Source: Roseibium aquae (lineage in GTDB: Bacteria; Pseudomonadota; Alphaproteobacteria; Rhizobiales; Stappiaceae). Taken from it: a stretch of DNA of 64,000 bases. The stretch spans positions 124,001 to 188,000 of the forward strand of contig NZ_VXDC01000005.1 of NCBI RefSeq assembly GCF_008711285.1, written 5' to 3'. The notes below the pieces were generated by a model. That model saw only the letters and a program-made list of their open reading frames with translations, searched no databases and was not told where the DNA came from. This document shows positions 9,030 to 19,470 of the stretch, piece by piece (the stretch's first letter is position 1; the number at the start of each line of letters is the position of its first letter). A program made the translations under genes and the position numbers.

Positions 9030-10913
9030 CTATAATTCGGCTTCGAATTCGGCGACGGCGTCGAGGAAAACGGCGCCATAACGTTCAAGCTTGGATTGTC
9101 CGACACCGGAAACATCGAGGAGCCCGGCGGGTGTCGCCGGGCGGGCCCGGACGATCCCCGCCAAGGTGGCGTCAGGGAAAACGACATAGGGCGGCACGCC
9201 GTTTTCCTTCGCAATCTGGGACCGGAGGCGGCGGAGCCGTTCAAAGAGGTGCCGGTCGTCGCTATCCAGATCGTCGGCAACACTCCCCATCCGGGCGCCA
9301 TGTGCCTGGCGCAGGCCCTTCGCTCCGCGGTCCCGCCGGAGCATGACCCTTTCCTCTCCGCGCAACACCGAGCGCGCTGCGCCATTCAGCGTGAGTGCGC
9401 CGAAATTCTGATGGTCCACGTCAAGCCAGCCGGCCGCGACCAACTGCCGGACCACGGATTGCCAAGTCTTCGCGGAGTGATCCTGTCCGATGCCGAAAAC
9501 GGACAATTGGCCGTGTTGGAACCGGTCCGTCTTTTCGGTTTCCTTGCCCAGAAGGACGTCGATCACGTGACCGGCGCCGAACCGCTGGCCGGTCCTGTAG
9601 ACGGCGGACATCAACTTTTGGGCAGCCTCTGTACCGTCCCAGGTTTCCACCGGAGCCAGGCACGTGTCGCAATTGCCACAGGGCTGCGGATAGACTTCAC
9701 CGAAATGCGCCAACAACGCTTGCCGGCGGCAGCGGGCGGTTTCGCAAATGCCGAGGAGAGCGTTGAGCTTGGCTTGCTCGGCCCGCTTGATTTCCTCCGG
9801 CGCATCTCCCTCGGCAATCATGCGTCGGCGTTGGACCACATCCGCCATGCCGTAGGCCATGAAGGCCTCCGAGGGCTGTCCGTCACGGCCCGCCCTGCCG
9901 GTTTCCTGGTAGTAGGCTTCGACGGACGAGGGAAGATCCAGATGGGCGACGAACCGGACATCCGGCTTGTCGATGCCCATTCCGAAGGCGACCGTGGCAA
10001 CCAGGCACAGTCCCTCTTCATGTAGAAACGCATCCTGGTGGGCAGCCCTCAGCTCGGGCGCCAGGCCAGCGTGATAGGGCAGGGCCCGGATTCCCTTCGC
10101 CGTTAGCCACTGTGCGATGTCTTCCACCTTGGCACGCGACAAGCAGTAGACGATGCCGCTTTCGCCGCGGTGGCGGGACAGAAAATCCAGCAACTGTTGC
10201 CGTTGATTGGTCCGTTCGACGATCTCGTAGCGGATATTCGGGCGGTCGAAACTCGTTTGAAAGACCTTGGCGTCTTCAAGCCGCAGGCGGGCTTGAAGGT
10301 CCTTTTGCGTGTGGGGATCGGCCGTGGCGGTCAGGGCGACGCGCGGAACACCTGGATACCGGTCGCACAAAACAGACAGGTTCAGGTATTCCGGGCGGAA
10401 ATCGTGCCCCCATTGGCTCACGCAGTGCGCTTCATCGATGGCAAAGAGCGACAGAGGAATCGTATCAAGCAGCCGGAGAAAGCCTTCGTTGGCCAAACGT
10501 TCGGGCGTCACATAGAGAAGCGCGAGGTCCCCATCGCGTATCTGGGCCAGAACCCTTTCCCTTTCATCCTGGGACAGTCCCGAGTTCAGGGCGGCTGCGG
10601 ATACGCCGGCCGCTTGCAAGGCGCCGACCTGGTCCTTCATGAGCGCAATCAGAGGGGAAACCACTATGCCGAGGCCGCGGCGGCAGAGCGCCGGGATCTG
10701 ATAGCACAAGGATTTGCCCGCCCCGGTGGGAAACAGCACAACAGCATCCCGCCCGGCAACCAGCGTATCGATCACCTCCCCCTGACGGCCTCGAAAAGAG
10801 GAATAGCCAAACACGGATTCAAGGATTGCCTTCGGGTCGCGCAAAACGGACGCGCGCGGCCGCGGCACGGCCGGGTCTGGAAAATTCTCGGAATGCACGG
10901 ATGGTGAGGACAT
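9030..10913 (-). CDS. recQ: ATP-dependent DNA helicase RecQ
   Basis: RecQ-type 3'-5' helicase acting in recombination and fork repair. Walker A is [16 protein letters not shown] and motif II is [17 protein letters not shown]. The RQC zinc site is formed by cysteines in ICETARC and CGNCDTC, and a C-terminal HRDC domain ends the protein. About 627 residues from the ATG at 10913, the usual length. A GTG at 10946 with AAGGAA just before it would add 11 residues and cannot be excluded. It converges on msrA and stands alone. Confidence 0.95.
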   Translation of the reverse strand: MSSPSVHSENFPDPAVPRPRASVLRDPKAILESVFGYSSFRGRQGEVIDTLVAGRDAVVLFPTGAGKSLCYQIPALCRRGLGIVVSPLIALMKDQVGALQAAGVSAAALNSGLSQDERERVLAQIRDGDLALLYVTPERLANEGFLRLLDTIPLSLFAIDEAHCVSQWGHDFRPEYLNLSVLCDRYPGVPRVALTATADPHTQKDLQARLRLEDAKVFQTSFDRPNIRYEIVERTNQRQQLLDFLSRHRGESGIVYCLSRAKVEDIAQWLTAKGIRALPYHAGLAPELRAAHQDAFLHEEGLCLVATVAFGMGIDKPDVRFVAHLDLPSSVEAYYQETGRAGRDGQPSEAFMAYGMADVVQRRRMIAEGDAPEEIKRAEQAKLNALLGICETARCRRQALLAHFGEVYPQPCGNCDTCLAPVETWDGTEAAQKLMSAVYRTGQRFGAGHVIDVLLGKETEKTDRFQHGQLSVFGIGQDHSAKTWQSVVRQLVAAGWLDVDHQNFGALTLNGAARSVLRGEERVMLRRDRGAKGLRQAHGARMGSVADDLDSDDRHLFERLRRLRSQIAKENGVPPYVVFPDATLAGIVRARPATPAGLLDVSGVGQSKLERYGAVFLDAVAEFEAEL

Positions 10914-11018
10914 GAACGGTTTTGAAGCTTGATGGATCCTTGCCACACTTCCTTATTCGCGGCCCGTCATCAATGGGCTGCCTTCAGAAAGCGGGGGATC
11001 TATCGCTTCCGGGAAGTT

Positions 11019-11915
11019 TTAGACGAAGTCGGCGTCGGGATTTGCGGCCAAAGTCTCGGCGCAGTGGACGCGCATGCGCTCTGTGATGTCTGCAAGGTCT
11101 CCGGAAACCAGCTCTGGATCGATCGGTTTGCCGAAGTGAACCGTGAACCTCGCGTTTTTCTTGTTCAGGAGTTCGTTGAACACCGTCATGTCCCGCAGCT
11201 CGGTCGAGACGCGGGCAAGAAAGTAGAACAGCCCGGAATTGCGGCCACCCATATGCACCGGAATGATCGGCGTCTTGTTCTTTCGCGCAAGAGCCACAGC
11301 CGATGTCATCCACGGGCGTTCCGTCAATTTTCCGTCGTGCCAGTAAGCGAGCCGCCCGGACGGGAAAAGCACCACGGCCTTGCCCTTGTCGAAGGCGGAT
11401 GCGGCCAAACGGAGTGTCTCCTTGGTCTTTTCGCGGCTTTTGAAGTCGGCGCGCCATTCGACCGGAACAATCATGTCCGAAAGACGGGGATTGATCCGGA
11501 TTGCATCCCGGTTGGCGAAGATTGAAAGGTCGGACCGCCGGGCCTTGATCGCGTCGTAGAGCACAATCCCGTCAGCGATGCCTGTGGGATGATTGGAAAC
11601 AAGAACTACCGGCCCTTCGGCGGGAACACGGCTCAAGCCTTTGGTCGTGACATTGACACGCAAGAGGTCGCTTACATGGGAAAAGACGCTTTCAGCATCC
11701 ATCTGACCAATGGCATCGGCCATTTCCACTGCGGAATGATATCGCAGGATCTTGTAGGCGAACGGACGGATGAGCGGCCACCAGGGACTGGCCATCACCT
11801 TTTGCCCGCGCTCGCAAATAAGCGTGTCGACGATATGGTCACGCGTGTAATGCGCGGCAAATGAACCAGCACTACTGGTGGTCAAAGTCGACGTCGATTG
11901 ATCACTGTTTGGCAC
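11019..11915 (-). CDS. PlsC-type phospholipid/glycerol acyltransferase
   Basis: 298-residue protein of the lysophospholipid acyltransferase superfamily. It carries VSNHPTGIADG, a variant of the NHx4D active-site motif with one extra residue between His and Asp, and the later blocks FPSGRLAYW and PIIPVHMGG that bind acceptor and acyl chain. This pattern is seen in the hemolysin-like/ornithine-lipid acyltransferase branch more than in classic PlsC. There is no obvious transmembrane helix. It lies 125 bases downstream of the MAPEG-type gene on the same strand. The exact substrate is not predictable. Confidence 0.8.
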   Translation of the reverse strand: MPNSDQSTSTLTTSSAGSFAAHYTRDHIVDTLICERGQKVMASPWWPLIRPFAYKILRYHSAVEMADAIGQMDAESVFSHVSDLLRVNVTTKGLSRVPAEGPVVLVSNHPTGIADGIVLYDAIKARRSDLSIFANRDAIRINPRLSDMIVPVEWRADFKSREKTKETLRLAASAFDKGKAVVLFPSGRLAYWHDGKLTERPWMTSAVALARKNKTPIIPVHMGGRNSGLFYFLARVSTELRDMTVFNELLNKKNARFTVHFGKPIDPELVSGDLADITERMRVHCAETLAANPDADFV

Positions 11916-12040
11916 AAAAACACCTTTGGCGGTTCGCCTGTGCGCTGTTCTTCAACCCATGCGTAACCGGTTCCGGCGCCCTACGCAAATTCCGAATGGA
12001 TCTGGCGAACCTCACTACAGCGCATTGTGTGACGATGGTC

Positions 12041-12418
12041 TCAGCTCCACAGTGGGCTGGTAAAGATCGCGGCGCATGTCAGGAAACCGGTGGCCCACGC
12101 TATCGATCTTGGGGTTGCACGGTCGGTCCAATAGGCGAACGTGTAAATGATCCGCAAGCCGATGAACAAAACCGCCAGCCTGTCGATCAAATCGGCGGAG
12201 CCGCCCTGGCCGAGCCCCACGATTACGGAAATCGCGAAAAAGGGGAAGGCCTCGAAACCGTTGGACTGCGCGGATTGGGCACGGCGCCGGAAGCCGTCCT
12301 TCCAATACTCAGGGTCACGCGGGTTTGCGTTGTCAAACTCCTTGTTAAGTTTGGCGGGAAAGGCCGCCAAAATCGGCAGTATCGCCGCCACGAGAATGCA
12401 CCAGATCGAAATGGGCAA
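12041..12418 (-). CDS. MAPEG family membrane protein
   Basis: About 125 residues with four hydrophobic helices of the MAPEG family (membrane-associated eicosanoid/glutathione metabolism). The mid-protein motif RRRAQSAQSNGFEAFPFFA matches the R-A-x-x-N-x-x-E-x-x-P-x-F signature. I chose a TTG start at 12418: GAAGGA lies 7 bases before it, and homologues begin directly with the first helix (PISIWCILVAAILP). An ATG at 12490 would add 24 charged residues and has a weak ribosome site. Bacterial MAPEG proteins of this type mostly have no known substrate. Confidence 0.78.
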   Translation of the reverse strand: MPISIWCILVAAILPILAAFPAKLNKEFDNANPRDPEYWKDGFRRRAQSAQSNGFEAFPFFAISVIVGLGQGGSADLIDRLAVLFIGLRIIYTFAYWTDRATPRSIAWATGFLTCAAIFTSPLWS

Positions 12419-12628
12419 ACTGATATCCTTCGTTTTGAAATCGGGGACCCTGCCGTTCAGACGGTATCGACCGTATCGCTTAGCCGGCATCGCAGGGTCT
12501 TTGGGTAATGAAACATCACGACAATTGCTTGAAATCAACGCCGCATCGAAAAAAAGGGACGACCTTGCGGCGCGATCACTGTCGCGTCCGGGGCGCCCCG
12601 GCGCGCTATTCAGAACGGAGACAATCAC

Positions 12629-12979
12629 ATGGCGGTGTCGAATTGGCAGGATTTCATTACCCAAACGGATGGCCGGATGGCGGATGTCCGAAAAGGGATT
12701 CCCGATGTCGCCAAGGGCTTCCATGAACTTGCCCGCGCGGCCATCGCTCCGGGGGCGCTGGATTCCAAGACCAAGGAGCTCATCGCACTGGCGATCGGGA
12801 TTACCGCCCGATGTGACGGTTGCCTTGCCTATCATGCCAAGGCGGCTGCCAGATATGGAGCCACCCGCCAGGAAATCGTCGAGACAATTGGAGTGGCCGT
12901 TTACATGGGCGGCGGTCCATCGATGATTTATGGTGCGGAGGCGTTGGCCGCCTTCGATGCGTTTGCCGAGCCCGAATGA
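12629..12979 (+). CDS. AhpD-like carboxymuconolactone decarboxylase family protein
   Basis: 116 residues. The sequence CDGCLAYHAKAA holds the CxxC plus downstream His arrangement of AhpD-like alkylhydroperoxidases, which use the cysteine pair for peroxide or thiol chemistry. Flanking ALDSKTKELIALAIGI and GATRQEIVETI are typical of the all-helical fold. CGGAGAC stands before the ATG. It is divergent from the MAPEG gene and convergent with the solute-binding gene. The substrate is unknown. Confidence 0.88.
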   Translation: MAVSNWQDFITQTDGRMADVRKGIPDVAKGFHELARAAIAPGALDSKTKELIALAIGITARCDGCLAYHAKAAARYGATRQEIVETIGVAVYMGGGPSMIYGAEALAAFDAFAEPE

Positions 12980-13013
12980 GGGCCTCCAGCCGAAGAAACG
13001 CAGCGGGGCGATA

Positions 13014-13796
13014 TCAATTCGTCAACGGACCCAGCCCGTAGTCGGCCAGAATGCTTTTGTGAATTCCGTTTTCCTTGATTGTCTCAAGGGCGGTTCTCAA
13101 GCGCTGGACCAGAGCCGGGTCCGTGTCCTTGTGAACGGCGACGTAGAGATAGCCGCTAAGCGGTGCGATCGGAAACGCCTTCACAAATGGGGCGTCCTCC
13201 ATACCGAGCTTGTTGAGTTCATAAGTCAGTACGGCGTCATCGATGGCGATCAGGTCGAGCCGCTTCATGGTGAGCTTTCGGATATTGAGGATATCCTGAT
13301 CCACCGGGCTGAGATTTTCAAAACCCTTGCTGCGGAGAAACTGGTGCTTTGCGTCCTCGATGTAGACGCCGACATGCAGATCCCGGGCATCCTCGATCCG
13401 GTTGATCGTGATGTCGTCACGATCAACATGGCGGTAGAGCGAAGCGCCGAAAGGCGCAATGGTCCCGATCCATGTGAATAGATCTTCCCGGTCGCGGGTC
13501 CGGGCGATCGGAAAAATCACCGTGTTCTTGAGGACTTGGGCCGTGTGATAGGCACGCGCCCACGGCATGAACTGGAGATCGGCCGGCAATCCGGCTTCAG
13601 TCAGAAGTGCCTTAATTGTCTCCGCGCCAACGCCTTTCACCTCGTTGTTCTCGATATAGGAGAATGGAGGGAGATCCTCGGTGACCACGGTGATGTCGGT
13701 TGCCTCAGAAGCGGCTTGAAGCGCGAAGGCAAACGTTATCAAGGCTCCGATGATGTATGGGACAATTCGCATGCCGGCCATCCTGATCAAGGCCAT
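13014..13796 (-). CDS. Extracellular solute-binding protein family 3 (amino-acid type), orphan
   Basis: 260-residue periplasmic binding protein of the family 3 type. A hydrophobic signal sequence (IIGALITFAFALQA) precedes the mature domain, which starts with ITVVTEDLPPFSYIENNEVKG, the typical first strand and ligand loop. The start is uncertain: ATG at 13796 follows GGAAG, while ATG at 13772 (MRIVPY) follows AGGA and gives a tidier signal peptide. No permease or ATPase gene is adjacent, so it may serve as a stand-alone sensor-type binding protein. Confidence 0.8.
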   Translation of the reverse strand: MALIRMAGMRIVPYIIGALITFAFALQAASEATDITVVTEDLPPFSYIENNEVKGVGAETIKALLTEAGLPADLQFMPWARAYHTAQVLKNTVIFPIARTRDREDLFTWIGTIAPFGASLYRHVDRDDITINRIEDARDLHVGVYIEDAKHQFLRSKGFENLSPVDQDILNIRKLTMKRLDLIAIDDAVLTYELNKLGMEDAPFVKAFPIAPLSGYLYVAVHKDTDPALVQRLRTALETIKENGIHKSILADYGLGPLTN

Positions 13797-14123
13797 GTTT
13801 CACTTCCGCATAGCCGAATTCTTACCGAGGGAGTCTGAAAACCCGGCATTGAAGAATGATTAATTCGACTGGATACGAATTGGGTCACATTGACGGTTTT
13901 TGAAAAAAAGAGCTTTGTTCCTTTAGGCCGGTTCATTCCACTCGGTTTATTTAACAGTTATCGTAAATTATGACGATTAATACACGGGCGGTGCGCGGGA
14001 AAGCTGATTTCAGACCGCCAAGCGGTGGTTTTCTTTCGAATTGTCATTTGCCGGTCGCGCGATCGCAGTAGACGGCGCGGTGTCGAAACTTGTGTTGTTC
14101 GTTGAAACATCCCGAGGGTCCCC
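13797..14123. other. 327-base divergent intergenic region
   Basis: Lies between the solute-binding gene (minus) and the arsenate-reductase-like gene (plus). It has an AT-rich stretch around 13860-13980 and one compact hairpin, ACCGC-CAA-GCGGT at 14024-14036. It should hold two promoters, but no convincing -35/-10 pair or small gene was seen. Confidence 0.5.
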
Positions 14124-14570
14124 ATGCCAAAGACGACCATCCTTTTCGTATGCCCGGACAATGCCCTTTTGAGTCCGTTGGCGGAGTGCTACGTGAATCA
14201 GTGTGGAGGCGGGCTTGTGCGCGCGTTTTCGGCCGGTCTCGATCCTTGCTCCGCCGCCCATCCGGCGTTGCACGGGCTGCTCGAATCGACGGGACTTCAT
14301 GGTCGAGAATTGCAGCCGAAAAGCCTCGACGTGTTTTTTCTGCCCCATGCCCCCATCATTGACCGGATGATCCTGTTGTCCGGGGTGGTTCCAAGCCAGA
14401 TCCCGGCTCACATCCAGTCGGCTGTGGACCGCCAGGATTGGCCAATTGCCGTGGAGGAGCCCGGCGGTCCCAACGGGCCACGCCGGGCTTACCGGCAAAT
14501 CCGCGACTCGATAGACCGCATGCTCGGCCGGTCTGTTCTGATGGCCCGGGACGCGCGCCGCGTTGCGTGA
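14124..14570 (+). CDS. LMW phosphatase/arsenate-reductase-like protein without the catalytic Arg
   Basis: 148 residues with the fold signature of thioredoxin-coupled ArsC/low-molecular-weight phosphatases: ILFVC near the start, AFSAGLDPCSAAHP, and LQPKSLDVFFLPHAPIIDRM, which aligns with the S-K-S-W-D-E-F-x-x-P-x-A-P-x-x-D block of ArsC. The phosphate loop should read C-x5-R-S; here it is C10-P-D-N-A-L-L16-S, so Leu (codon TTG) replaces the essential Arg. Classic phosphatase or arsenate reductase activity is therefore unlikely. The frame is intact and preceded by GAGGGT, so the gene looks maintained. It may be a binding protein or pseudo-enzyme. Confidence 0.75.
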   Translation: MPKTTILFVCPDNALLSPLAECYVNQCGGGLVRAFSAGLDPCSAAHPALHGLLESTGLHGRELQPKSLDVFFLPHAPIIDRMILLSGVVPSQIPAHIQSAVDRQDWPIAVEEPGGPNGPRRAYRQIRDSIDRMLGRSVLMARDARRVA

Positions 14571-14778
14571 TCCAGATTTCTCGGCCGCCGGCTCTCAAGT
14601 CCCGGAAGCTCCGATGTCGAGAGGGGTTGAATATGCCGGTTGCAGGGTTGTTTCGCCTTCAGCGGCGCGTTTAAAGGCGAAAAAGTGCCGAAAATCCTGC
14701 GGGACCTTTTGCGGGATCACCACATTCTGGACTAACACGGTTCTTAATGTGCCTGCGCGGAACAAGGATTGATTCGGA

Positions 14779-15312
14779 ATGAAAGCATTTTTCAAGGTTG
14801 CTCTGGTCATCGGTGTCGTAGCCACAGTTGCCGGCTGCCAACGGCTCTCCGGAAACCGGAATTACGCGACACCCCTGCCTGCGGCGCCCACCACGCCGAT
14901 CGGCGAGGCAACGCTCCAGCCTCTTGATCCCAATGCACCGCCCCCCGGGACGGTGCTGGACCCGCAGGCCAGTCCGCAAGGGACAGAGTTCGCGTCCGCC
15001 GCGCCCGTAGCAGAACCGGTGGATGCGGTTGCAGTTGACCGCAGCGACATGCTCGGCGGGTGGAAACTCGCCTCCGGCGGAGACAATTGCATGGCGTTCA
15101 TGACCTTGACCACCTGGGCGGGTGGTTATAGGGCCAATACACGCGGTTGTTCGAGCCCCGTCCTGTCCGGGATTTCGGCATGGGACCTTCAAGGCAAGCA
15201 GGTGATCTTGAAAGACAATAATGGGGGCGTGGTTGCGCAGCTCTATGCCGGCGCCGGCGGGCGGTTCAACGGCCAAACGGCGGCTGGCGCGCCTGTTTCT
15301 CTGTTCCGTTAG
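14779..15312 (+). CDS. Omp19-like outer-membrane lipoprotein with AprI/Inh inhibitor domain
   Basis: 177-residue lipoprotein. The signal peptide ends in the lipobox VAGC (Cys20), followed by a Pro/Ala-rich linker to about residue 85. The C-terminal domain, from MLGGWKLASGGDNC to RFNGQTAAGAPVSLFR, matches Brucella Omp19 (end RFDGQTTGGQAVTLSR from memory) and the AprI/Inh family of protease inhibitors, with the conserved Cys pair. Brucella Omp19 is surface-linked and inhibits proteases; the same role here is inference. It is monocistronic. Confidence 0.85.
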   Translation: MKAFFKVALVIGVVATVAGCQRLSGNRNYATPLPAAPTTPIGEATLQPLDPNAPPPGTVLDPQASPQGTEFASAAPVAEPVDAVAVDRSDMLGGWKLASGGDNCMAFMTLTTWAGGYRANTRGCSSPVLSGISAWDLQGKQVILKDNNGGVVAQLYAGAGGRFNGQTAAGAPVSLFR

Positions 15313-15388
15313 CAACTATAAGTAATTTTATCTGGACTGTTCGCCTTTTGGGTGTAAACTTTGCCCGGTGGAGGAAAGGCAGTTCAGA

Positions 15389-16174
15389 ATGTCGAAATAC
15401 GACCCTTTGCGCGAACACCTCGCGCGCCTTGAAGATGTTGTCTGGGCGGCCAAACTTGATGACTTGGAAGAAATTCTGGGATCGGCCTTGCCGCGCAGCG
15501 CCCGTGAGCACCGGACCTGGTGGGCAAATTCCGGAGGAAGCCTTGTCCATCAGAACGCCTGGCTGGACGCGGGCTGGCGGGTTGAGCGGACGGACTTGCC
15601 GAGAGATGTCGTCGTGTTTCGCCGGCTTCGGATTGGCGGGACGGCCCTCGCCAACGGTGCCGGGAATGCCGGGCGGCCGCGGGCAGAAACCCGTGTGGAC
15701 CAAGACCGCGTGCTGACCAGAAAAATGGCGCATTTGCGACAGCCGGTCACTGTCACCCTGCGCGCGGAATGGACGGCAATTGGCGATGCCCGCAAGGTGC
15801 GATGTTCAGAGAACGCGATCCCGGCTGGGCCCGGGATCCTGCGCGTGGCCTTGCTCGACGGGGCCGAGCCAAGAACGGTGATCTTTCCGACGGAGGCCAT
15901 TCAGGCCGTTTATCGGCAGATCCGGCTGGCGATGAAGGGGCTGGACGACGCCGCTCTGGCGAGTGCGGACCCTTCCCTGATCAAGGCGCTCGGTCTGAAG
16001 AGGGCGACACCCATCGAGTGCGACGTCGTCAGATCCGGTAATGCCTGGCTCCTGACGGACGGCCGCGGCCGGAAGGCCAATCTGGAGGAAAAGGCAGAGC
16101 GGGATCTTGTCGGGCATCTCTTGTATATTCAGGAGATCCAGTGTGGCCTTGATGCCCGCATGATGGCGATGTAA
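15389..16174 (+). CDS. DUF7662-like N-terminal domain protein with possible degenerate GIY-YIG C-terminus
   Basis: 261 residues. The first 75 (SKYDPLREHLARL, then HRTWWANSGG, NAWLDAGWRVE and VVVFRR) match a small domain of unknown function often annotated DUF7662. The C-terminal half contains AGPGILRVALLDG, a central helical stretch and RKANLEEKAERDLVGHLL, an order reminiscent of GIY-YIG-fold proteins, but the tyrosines and catalytic Arg are not evident, so this is tentative. The start at 15389 follows GAGGAAAGG. No partner gene is adjacent; a tandem repeat follows directly. Function unknown. Confidence 0.65.
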   Translation: MSKYDPLREHLARLEDVVWAAKLDDLEEILGSALPRSAREHRTWWANSGGSLVHQNAWLDAGWRVERTDLPRDVVVFRRLRIGGTALANGAGNAGRPRAETRVDQDRVLTRKMAHLRQPVTVTLRAEWTAIGDARKVRCSENAIPAGPGILRVALLDGAEPRTVIFPTEAIQAVYRQIRLAMKGLDDAALASADPSLIKALGLKRATPIECDVVRSGNAWLLTDGRGRKANLEEKAERDLVGHLLYIQEIQCGLDARMMAM

Positions 16175-16196
16175 CCCGCCAAAGCGGTTCCGGTTC

Positions 16197-16296
16197 GCGA
16201 TGCCGGACTTTGCGATGCCGGACTTTGCGATGCCGGACTTTGCGATGCCGGACTTTGCGATGCCGGACTTTGCGATGGTGGACTTTGCGATGGTGG
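16197..16296. repeat. 15-base tandem repeat, about 6.7 copies
   Basis: The unit GCGATGCCGGACTTT is repeated five times without change (16197-16271). One copy with GG for CC follows (16272-16286), then a partial copy. It begins 22 bases after the stop codon at 16174 and lies between two convergent genes. The unit length is a multiple of three, but I see no gene using it. Confidence 0.97.
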
Positions 16297-16373
16297 CCGG
16301 TGGCGGCGGGGAATTGAGGCGTTGGAAAATGCCCTGACCGGCCCTGTGTGACGCCATCAAAAGGCCGTCAAAA

Positions 16374-16904
16374 TCACCCGGTGAGAACGGTCTCGATGAA
16401 CGCTGTCTTTGATCGCGAATAGCCAGTCCAGTCGCCGTTGGCGCTGTGAAGCTGGGCGGATTGGCGTTTGAGCGTTTCATAGGCCGCACGAAGGTCCTTG
16501 CGAGCGCGGAGCTGATCGCGAAACCGTAAACGGTTGCGGGCGCCGGGAGAGCCCGGGAAGCATAGGCACAGGCGGTGACCAACCCGGAACGGGCCGAAAC
16601 GAGCGGTGTGTGCGCCAATCCGGTTGGCCGCAAAGGTCAGCTGACACTCGTCGGTGGAATACAGAAAGCCAAGATCATCATATCCTTCCCTGACGATGAG
16701 ACAAACAGCCTCGGCGAGGTCGGAGGCGCTGCGCAAGGTGGCGTCGACATGGATCTTGGGTTTCGCGGCAAGCCCGGCGACGGCCGTTGACCCTACGTGA
16801 TCATACCGCAAGACCCGTGCGCCGAGCCGGCCGTTCAGGGCTGCGGCGATAGCGGAGAAATCGTTGGCCCATGCTTGGTCATGCTCAACAAGATGGATTG
16901 CCAT
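16374..16904 (-). CDS. GrpB (UPF0157) family protein
   Basis: 176 residues of the GrpB family, which has the nucleotidyltransferase fold. Visible marks are RYDHVGSTAVAGLAAKPKIHVD, where the G-S-T and D positions resemble a nucleotidyltransferase active site, and the C-terminal YSRSKTAFIE. No adjacent gene suggests a pathway. Some proteins of this family may transfer nucleotides, but the biochemical role is not established. It is convergent with the gene ending at 16174. Confidence 0.85.
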   Translation of the reverse strand: MAIHLVEHDQAWANDFSAIAAALNGRLGARVLRYDHVGSTAVAGLAAKPKIHVDATLRSASDLAEAVCLIVREGYDDLGFLYSTDECQLTFAANRIGAHTARFGPFRVGHRLCLCFPGSPGARNRLRFRDQLRARKDLRAAYETLKRQSAQLHSANGDWTGYSRSKTAFIETVLTG

Positions 16905-17097
16905 CGAGGGTGCCGTTCATTTTGGAAATTTTATCCATTCAATGAAGAAACGGTGTCTCTCACCCGTGACCTCAACCCGATTCTGGCTTGCATCTGCGAC
17001 TATTTGACCTTATCCCGCCTGTACCGCGCCGCAGTTTGTGTTCGGCCCCGCGTCCGATCGAATGCCCGGTGCACGACGTCAACGTGATGTTTTGAAT

Positions 17098-18260
17098 ATG
17101 GACCTGCCGGTAAACCGCGCTCTCGCCGCCAGATATGATGCTTTGGTCGCGTCCGGCGACATTTCCGAGGACCCCGCCCAGCGGGAGGCGGTCCGGCATC
17201 TCGACATCTTGAATACAAAACTGGCGGAAACGCGCCTGGCGTCGAAGAAAAGCGCGCTGGGCTGGATGTTCGCCAAAAAGAAGAACGCGCTTTGGGCCTC
17301 CGTACAGGGATTGTACATCTGGGGCGGGGTTGGCCGCGGCAAGACCATGCTGATGGATCTCTTTTTTGAGGTCACAGTGATCCGCCGGAAGCGCCGCGCG
17401 CATTTTCATGAGTTCATGGCCGATGTCCACGACCGGATCCATGCTCACCGGCAAGCGCTCAAGCGCGGCGAGGTGAAGGGCGATGATCCGATCCCGCCGG
17501 TCGCCGCGGACATTGCCGGAGAAACCCGCCTTCTGTGTTTTGACGAGTTCGCGGTCACGGATATCGCGGATGCCATGATCCTGGGCCGGCTGTTCACGCA
17601 ATTGTTCGAGCGCGGCGTGATCGTGGTCGCGACCTCCAACCGGACACCGGACGATCTCTACAAGGATGGGTTGAACCGCCAGTTGTTCCTGCCCTTCATC
17701 AAGCTCTTGAAGAGCCATGCCAAGGTCATCGAACTCGACTCGCAAACGGACTACCGGCTCGAAAAATTGGCCGGGACACCGATCTACATCTCGCCGTTGG
17801 GGGCCGCTGCCGATGATCAGCTCAACGGGCTTTGGCAAAAGCTAACTCACGGTGTGGCGCCGCGTTCGGAGGAACTGGAAAACAAGGGCAGGCGGATTCC
17901 CGTCCGGGCCGCGGCCGCGGGAGTGGCCCGCTTCACCTTTGAGGAACTGTGCGCGCGGCCCCTCGGCGCAAGCGATTATCTGCGGATTGCCCACGCCTAT
18001 GGTACGGTTTTCCTGGAAGGGGTGCCCGTGATGGACCGGGCCCGCCGGAACGAGGCCAAGCGCTTCATCAACCTGATTGACACCCTCTATGATACGGGAA
18101 CCAAGCTGGTGGTCTCGGCGGATGCGGATCCCGCCGGCCTGTATGTCGCTGAGGATGGCAATGAAGCGTTCGAGTTCGATCGGACCGCGTCACGGTTGAT
18201 TGAAATGCGCTCTGAAACCTACCTGTCCGCCGAACGGCGGGTTGGCGGAGAAACGGAGCT

Positions 18261-18267
<7 letters not shown>
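17098..18267 (+). CDS. zapE: Cell division ATPase ZapE (AFG1-like)
   Basis: About 389-residue AFG1/ZapE ATPase. Walker A is [15 protein letters not shown], Walker B is [16 protein letters not shown] and sensor 1 is [13 protein letters not shown]. The family helps Z-ring constriction in E. coli and mitochondrial protein quality control in eukaryotes. I start it at 17098 ([14 protein letters not shown]), where conservation seems to begin; ATG 17062 and an earlier codon at 17038 are alternatives and no ribosome site is strong. It sits directly before mdh, the usual order in alphaproteobacteria, and its stop codon is part of the first hairpin of the mdh leader. Confidence 0.92.
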
Positions 18268-19396
<1,129 letters not shown>

Positions 19397-19415
19397 TCCG
19401 CACCATTTCAAGCGG

Positions 19416-19445
19416 CCGTCCCCAAGCCTTCCTTTTCAGGGACGG
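19416..19445 (+). promoter_or_regulatory. Hairpin in the mdh-sucC gap
   Basis: CCGTCCC (19416-19422) pairs perfectly with GGGACGG (19439-19445). There is no T-run, and it lies 25 bases before the sucC ATG. It may tune processing or stability between mdh and sucC. Confidence 0.45.
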
Positions 19446-19470
19446 TCCTCCGACAAACCGGGGGAAACAC

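Noticed and set aside
13014-13796. Part of an ABC amino-acid importer operon
   Set aside because: Neither permease nor ATPase genes are adjacent; the neighbours are an AhpD-like gene and an ArsC-like gene on the other strand.
15806-16633. Minus-strand open frame that translates the 15-base repeat as a repeated pentapeptide
   Set aside because: The repeat stays open because its unit is a multiple of three. The rest overlaps two real genes on either side and has no ribosome site.
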